Shown: positions 59,628 through 64,000 of the stretch, piece after piece
Numbering within the stretch: the first letter of the stretch is position 1
Layout: every line of letters starts with the position of its first letter
Assembly: GCF_000685035.1 (NCBI RefSeq)
Contig: NZ_BAYB01000034.1
Coordinates: 39,466 to 103,465 of the forward strand
Direction of reading: 5' to 3'
DNA from: Paraburkholderia ferrariae NBRC 106233
GTDB lineage: Bacteria; Pseudomonadota; Gammaproteobacteria; Burkholderiales; Burkholderiaceae
DNA: 64,000 bases
Notes under the pieces: generated by a model
Database searches by the model: none
Told to the model about the DNA's origin: nothing
What the model saw: the letters and a program-made list of their open reading frames with translations, nothing else
Position numbers and translations under genes: made by a program

Positions 59628-61835
59628 ATGCGGGCAGAAATGCAAAAGAAGGCGCTGGCCATGCTGGTCGGCGTGGCGGTGACGACGATGTCGTTGGAGA
59701 TAGCGCATGCGCAGGCTGTCGCTGGCGAAGATGCGGGCAAGACTCAACAGGACACGGCGGGAGAGCCGCCAAGGGGCACGAGCACACTGCCGGCCGTTGC
59801 GGTGAAGGCGGCCCGCGAATCCGCCTTTGGTCCGGTGAACGGCTTCGTTGCCAACCAGGGCAGCGGCGCGACCAAGACCGACACGCCGGTCCACGAAACG
59901 CCGCAATCGATCTCGGTGGTCGGTCGCGCCCAGCTCGACGATCGCAACGTCACGAACCTCAACGACGCGCTCCACTACACGGCGGGCGTACAGACCTACT
60001 ACAGCAACGACATCCGGAACGATGCGTTCAACATCCGCGGCTTCAGTTCGGACTTTTTCTACCTGGACGGCACGCGCTTGCCCGCCGTGCCGGGCCGGGC
60101 GCTCGACCAGTGGCGCGTCGATCCGTTCCAGCTCGAACGTATCGAGGTCCTGAAGGGACCGGCGTCGGTGCTGTACGGTCTCGGCGAGCCGGGCGGCGTC
60201 GTCAGCATGGTCTCGAAGATGCCGACCGACTACGCACGCGGCCAGGTGGATCTGCTCGCAGGCAGCTACAACCATTACGGCATCGACATCGACACGTCGG
60301 GCCCGCTGGACGCGGACAAGCGCGTGCTATACCGCTTCATCGCCTCCGAGACTTATAGCCAGAATCAGGTGGACTTCGTGCACGGCACGCGCACGCTGGT
60401 GGCGCCGTCCGTCACGTTGCGCCCCAGCGCCGACACTTCGCTCACCCTGATGGCCACGTATCTGCATGACGATACGATGGACACGAACAACTTCCTGCCC
60501 TACTACGGCACCGTCGCGCCGACCCTCTACGGCCAGCGCATACCGACGAGCCTCGCCACCAGCAACCCCGGCTACGAGAATTACGACAAGACGCAATATT
60601 CGTTCTCCTATCTGTTCGAGCATCGTTTCAGCCCGGACTGGACCTTCAGGCAGAATTTCCGCTACTCGCACCTCGACCTGAACAACCAGGCGTTGTTCGG
60701 CTACAGCCTGAGCGCCGACCAGCAAACCATGCAGCGTGCAGCGATGAACCTGCGTTCGAGCTTCAATGACGTCGATATCGACAACCAGTTGCTCGGCAAG
60801 GTGAAGACTGGGCCGGTCGATCACACGCTGCTGACTGGCTTCAACTTCACGAACCAGAACTTCACCGACAACGAAGGCTACACGTACACGGGCTACGCGC
60901 TCAACCTGTACGACCCGGTCGCCCTGAGTCTGCCGGTGGTCGCGCCGTCGTTCAACGACACGCAGATGCGCCAGGTGCAGCGCCAGTTCGGCCTCTATGC
61001 GCAGGACCAGATGGCATACCAGAAGTGGCGCCTCGTGCTGAGTGGACGCGAGGACTGGGTCTCGTCGAGCAACCTCGACAACTTCAGCGGCGAGACGACC
61101 GACCAGCACAACAGCGCCTTCAGCGGCCGCACTGCGCTGATGTATCTGTTCGATTCGGGGCTCGCACCGTATATCAGCTACTCCACGTCGTTCCAGCCCG
61201 TGATCGGCGTGAACGCCTATGGCGGAACCTACAAGCCGCTCAAGTCGAAGCAGTGGGAACTGGGCCTGAAGTACCAGCCCGCTTTCATGAACGCGAACTT
61301 CACGGCCGCTCTGTTCGACCTGCGCCAGAACAATGCGCTCACCGCCGCTCCCGATCCGGCGCTTACCGGCAACGTGCAGACGGGGCAAACGCGCAGCCGC
61401 GGTCTCGAACTCGAAGCGACTGCGGAGCTGACCGAAAACCTGCGTTTGCAGGCCGCGTACACGTTGCAAGACGTCAAGGTCACGCAAGGCAGCGCGGACG
61501 ATCCGACCGTTGGCAAAACGCCCACCGCGACACCCCGCAACCTTGCTTCCGCATGGCTAGACTATTCGCTCACGGATGGCCCGCTGCGCGGCATGGGCTT
61601 CGGGACGGGTGTGCAGTATGTGGGCCCGACCTACGCCGATACGGCGAATACCTTGCCGGTGGGTTCGTTCACGCTCGTCGATGCGGCCATTCACTACGAC
61701 ATCGAGCACTGGCGATTCGTGCTCTTAGCGAACAACCTGCTGGATCGCACCTATGTGGCGCGTTGTGGCAGCGTGACCCGCTGCCAGTACGGACAGCGTC
61801 GCAATGTACTGCTGACGGGGCGCTATGCATGGTGA
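59628..61835 (+). CDS. TonB-dependent siderophore receptor
   Basis: The 735-residue outer-membrane receptor has a signal peptide (about 1-30, ending AHAQA), a plug domain starting ETPQSISVVGRAQLDDRNVT, with DAFNIRGFSSDFFYLDGTRL and IEVLKGPASVLYGLGEPGG. A 22-strand barrel follows, ending in the aromatic GRYAW. This is the TonB-dependent siderophore receptor type (FpvA/FhuE-like) for ferric hydroxamate or pyoverdine-like compounds. No separate STN domain is seen. A Fur-like box lies upstream. The ATG at 59640 is an alternative start. No siderophore synthesis genes are in the window. Confidence 0.95.
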   Translation: MRAEMQKKALAMLVGVAVTTMSLEIAHAQAVAGEDAGKTQQDTAGEPPRGTSTLPAVAVKAARESAFGPVNGFVANQGSGATKTDTPVHETPQSISVVGRAQLDDRNVTNLNDALHYTAGVQTYYSNDIRNDAFNIRGFSSDFFYLDGTRLPAVPGRALDQWRVDPFQLERIEVLKGPASVLYGLGEPGGVVSMVSKMPTDYARGQVDLLAGSYNHYGIDIDTSGPLDADKRVLYRFIASETYSQNQVDFVHGTRTLVAPSVTLRPSADTSLTLMATYLHDDTMDTNNFLPYYGTVAPTLYGQRIPTSLATSNPGYENYDKTQYSFSYLFEHRFSPDWTFRQNFRYSHLDLNNQALFGYSLSADQQTMQRAAMNLRSSFNDVDIDNQLLGKVKTGPVDHTLLTGFNFTNQNFTDNEGYTYTGYALNLYDPVALSLPVVAPSFNDTQMRQVQRQFGLYAQDQMAYQKWRLVLSGREDWVSSSNLDNFSGETTDQHNSAFSGRTALMYLFDSGLAPYISYSTSFQPVIGVNAYGGTYKPLKSKQWELGLKYQPAFMNANFTAALFDLRQNNALTAAPDPALTGNVQTGQTRSRGLELEATAELTENLRLQAAYTLQDVKVTQGSADDPTVGKTPTATPRNLASAWLDYSLTDGPLRGMGFGTGVQYVGPTYADTANTLPVGSFTLVDAAIHYDIEHWRFVLLANNLLDRTYVARCGSVTRCQYGQRRNVLLTGRYAW

Positions 61836-62257
61836 CGCGTGGCGGGCGAGCTTCGGCGATCGCTAAATGCCGCTTGCTGCAATCGGCCCCGAAGATTCCA
61901 AAACGCGCACCGCCGATGGTTTAACTGGCTACCGCGTCACAGCGCCCGCGGAAACAGCCTGCCCGGCTCTCGGCCATCGCTCACATGTGTACACGACCCC
62001 GGTTGATTCGTTGATTTGCCCGCGTGGTTCTGCCAACGCCGGCCGGCACGACCTCCATGCCTTCTGACTCGCCACACATCATCGAAACGAAGGTGCATGA
62101 CGAGCAAGATCGGCGAATGGACCAGGGCCCTTCCCGGGCCGGCCATGACGGTGGCCGCGGGGGGAGATAAGCGCCGTGACATGAGCCGGCTGCGAAATAC
62201 CGCGCCTGCTACTAAAGTATTCACGTGCAGCGTTGATAGATTGACGCGCGGCCACCA
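61836..62257. other. 422-bp intergenic stretch without a recognised gene
   Basis: Between the TonB receptor and the MFS gene (convergent) no frame shows a motif I recognise. It includes a GC-rich part and may hold the terminators of both genes, though I could not identify a clear stem-loop. Confidence 0.4.
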
Positions 62258-63706
62258 TCACTCCCCGTCGACGGCCGAAAGCGGCGCAGCAACGCGTTCC
62301 AGCGGTCTTCGCTCCGCGTCCACACCCCAGATCGCCGCAACCACCGCGGCCGCAACCATCAGCGCCGAGCCCACGAGATAACCCGTGAATACCGCCTCGG
62401 GCCGATGGGTATCGATCAACCGCCCAAAGAACGCCGGCCCGACAATGCCGCCAAGCCCGGTTCCAAACGCATAGAAAACAGCAATCGCAAGCGCGCGGAT
62501 CTCCAGCGGAAAAGACTCGCTCACCGTTAAATAAGCCGAGCTTGCTGCCGCCGAGGCAAAGAAGAAAATCACGGTCCATGCCGCCGTCTGCATCGTCACC
62601 GTGAGCCATCCATGCGCGAACAGATAACCGCTTGCCGTCAGCAACACGCCCGATAATCCGTACGTTGCAGCGATCATGACGCGGCGCCCCACCACATCGA
62701 ACAACCGGCCCAGCACGAGCGGCCCCAGAAAATTCCCCAACGCAAACGGCAACAGGTAAAGCCCGACATCGCCTCCCGGCACGCGATAGAACTCGGTGAG
62801 AACGAGTGCGTAGGTGAAGAAAATAGCGTTGTAGAAGAACGCCTGAGCCGTCATCAACGAAAGACCGACCAGCGCGCGGCGCCGATGGCGCACGAAGATC
62901 GCGTGCAGCACGACCCGCAGCGGCGTATGCGTGCGCGCATGCAACCGCAATGGCTTGGTCTTCACGTCGTCGAGTGCATGCCCCGCTTCGCGAAAACGCG
63001 CTTCAATGGCTGCCACGATCGCGCGCGCCTCGTCGTGACGGCCATGCGTGAGCAGCCAGCGCGGGCTTTCGGGAATCCATCTGCGCATGGGCAGGATGAT
63101 CAGTGCGAGGATGGCGCCGATGAAGAAGCAGGCGCGCCAGCCCCAGTCCGCAGGCAGAAGATGCGGATCGAGCAACACGAGCGAGCCGGCCGCGCCGATG
63201 CCCGCACCCACCCAGAACGTGCCGTTGATGCTGAGGTCGGCCCACCCGCGCACGCGCGCCGGTGTGAATTCCTGGATCGTCGAATTGATGGCCGCGTACT
63301 CGCCGCCTATGCCGGCGCCGGTCAGCAGGCGAAAGATCATGAAGCTCGCGAAGCTCCATGAGAAGGCGGTAGCCGCCGTGGCGAGCAGATAGACCGCGAG
63401 CGTGATGAAGAAGAGCCGGCGTCGCCCCAGCCGGTCGGTGAGCCAGCCGAATCCGAGTGCGCCGCATACGGCACCGACGATATACGCGCTACCGGCAAGC
63501 CCGATTTCCGTATTGTCGAAATGCAGCGATGGGCTGGTCCTCAATGCGCTGGCCACGGCGCCGGCCAGCGTCACTTCGAGTCCGTCCAGCAGCCAGGTGA
63601 CGCCCAGCGCCACGACCACGAGCCCATGAAAGCGCCCCCACGGCAGGCGGTCGAGCCGTGCGGGCAGGTTCGTTTCGAATACGCTGGCTGTGTCGGCGGT
63701 TTTCAT
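62258..63706 (-). CDS. MFS transporter (sugar/aromatic-acid symporter group)
   Basis: The 482-residue transporter has 12 TM segments and MFS motifs: GWLTDRLGRRRLFFITL after TM2, PESPRWLLTHGRHDEA between the halves, and LGRLFDVVGRRVMIAATYG in the second half. The MFS loop motif and PESPRWL place it in the metabolite:H+ symporter or sugar porter families. ATG at 63706 is chosen on homology; the ribosome site is weak. It lies 110 bp after the urocanate hydratase gene on the same strand, and could import histidine or urocanate, but that is unproven. Confidence 0.9.
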   Translation of the reverse strand: MKTADTASVFETNLPARLDRLPWGRFHGLVVVALGVTWLLDGLEVTLAGAVASALRTSPSLHFDNTEIGLAGSAYIVGAVCGALGFGWLTDRLGRRRLFFITLAVYLLATAATAFSWSFASFMIFRLLTGAGIGGEYAAINSTIQEFTPARVRGWADLSINGTFWVGAGIGAAGSLVLLDPHLLPADWGWRACFFIGAILALIILPMRRWIPESPRWLLTHGRHDEARAIVAAIEARFREAGHALDDVKTKPLRLHARTHTPLRVVLHAIFVRHRRRALVGLSLMTAQAFFYNAIFFTYALVLTEFYRVPGGDVGLYLLPFALGNFLGPLVLGRLFDVVGRRVMIAATYGLSGVLLTASGYLFAHGWLTVTMQTAAWTVIFFFASAAASSAYLTVSESFPLEIRALAIAVFYAFGTGLGGIVGPAFFGRLIDTHRPEAVFTGYLVGSALMVAAAVVAAIWGVDAERRPLERVAAPLSAVDGE

Positions 63707-63816
63707 CGATGGGCATGCGGCATGCTGTTTCCGTCTGGAGAGAGCCGGAAGCAGCACACCGCATGCCCGGAACAGCTAACGTGCGCCTGCCCCCGGCGCC
63801 ATGCTGGCCTCGCCGC

Positions 63817-64000
63817 TCATCGGCCGAGCATCGGCAGCTTCAGGCCCGCTTCGCGCGCCGTCTGCTGCGCGAGTTCGTAGCCGGCGTCCGCGTGGCGCAT
63901 CACGCCCGTCGCCGGATCGTTGTGCAGCACCCGCCCCAGACGCTCGTGCGCCGCCGCCGTCCCGTCCGCCACGATCACCACGCCCGCGTGCTGCGAGAAT
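63817..64000 (-). CDS. hutU: Urocanate hydratase, C-terminal part
   Basis: The second enzyme of histidine degradation, NAD-dependent, converting urocanate to imidazolone propionate. The window ends inside the gene; about 60 C-terminal residues are visible, including AGVVIVADGTAAAHERLGRV, then LHNDPATGVMRHADAGYELA, a highly conserved HutU ending, and the terminal LKLPMLGR. Other hut genes would lie to the right of the window. Confidence 0.93.
   Translation of the reverse strand, partial: FSQHAGVVIVADGTAAAHERLGRVLHNDPATGVMRHADAGYELAQQTAREAGLKLPMLGR

Noticed and set aside
1..64000. tRNA, rRNA, CRISPR array or replication origin
   Set aside because: No cloverleaf-like or rRNA-like sequence, regular repeat-spacer array, parAB/repA genes or iteron set was seen while reading the window.

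Overview
The window reads as a chromosome or megaplasmid segment of a Burkholderiaceae bacterium, most likely Paraburkholderia, Caballeronia or Burkholderia. This rests on the GC-rich coding with strong G/C third positions, a class I PHA synthase with an intracellular PHB depolymerase, many SDR/TetR/AraC cassettes, an OprM-type RND pump and a hut gene at the right edge. No rRNA, tRNA or CRISPR array was seen. The genus is an inference; the gene calls come from motifs visible in the translations.

Region 1 (1-11.05 kb) is a low-oxygen and carbon-storage block: PHA synthase, PHB depolymerase, an APH-like/P-loop protein, a CBS-BON protein, a Bax-inhibitor-1-like membrane protein, an unknown protein, oleate hydratase and a zinc alcohol dehydrogenase. 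Five TTGAY-N4-ATCAA sites of the FNR/ANR type lie in its promoter regions, and a sixth precedes an ompW-like gene at 41.6 kb. The block recalls the low-oxygen-activated (lxa) locus of Burkholderia cenocepacia.

Region 2 (11.2-27.9 kb) holds SDR enzymes with a divergent TetR, a hydrolase / metallo-beta-lactamase-fold / carbonic anhydrase run under an AraC regulator, an SDR, an HD-domain protein, a catalase, and a complete RND efflux system with its TetR regulator between palindromic operators. A conserved element of about 65 bp occurs twice, once beside the intact AraC gene and once beside a decayed AraC remnant upstream of catalase.

Region 3 (28.3-55.9 kb) is a large hydrocarbon/lipid catabolic island. 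At its core is a membrane di-iron hydroxylase (AlkB/XylM type) followed by a ferredoxin-reductase fusion (XylA type), beneath a MalT/AlkS-type (LAL) regulator. Around it lie two thiolases, a FadB/FadJ-like multifunctional enzyme, SDRs, acyl-CoA dehydrogenases, an aldehyde dehydrogenase, an OmpW/AlkL-like porin, a chemoreceptor and an acyl-CoA synthetase. Four auxiliary enzymes suggest methyl-branched or unsaturated (isoprenoid-like) substrates: an alpha-methylacyl-CoA racemase, an LCAD-type dehydrogenase, a 2,4-dienoyl-CoA reductase and a dienoyl-CoA isomerase. The island carries scars: an internally deleted acyl-CoA dehydrogenase, a 5' acyl-CoA ligase stub against an IS630 remnant, and a TnpB remnant with a hairpin.

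Region 4 (55.9-59.6 kb) is an accessory, partly AT-rich patch: a PIWI-like C-terminal fragment, a small unknown gene under two tandem LexA boxes, a Phd/PIN toxin-antitoxin pair, an IS256-family remnant that truncates a small membrane gene, and orphan hypothetical genes. Region 5 (59.6-64 kb) returns to GC-rich DNA with a Fur-box-preceded TonB siderophore receptor, an MFS transporter and the 3' end of urocanate hydratase.
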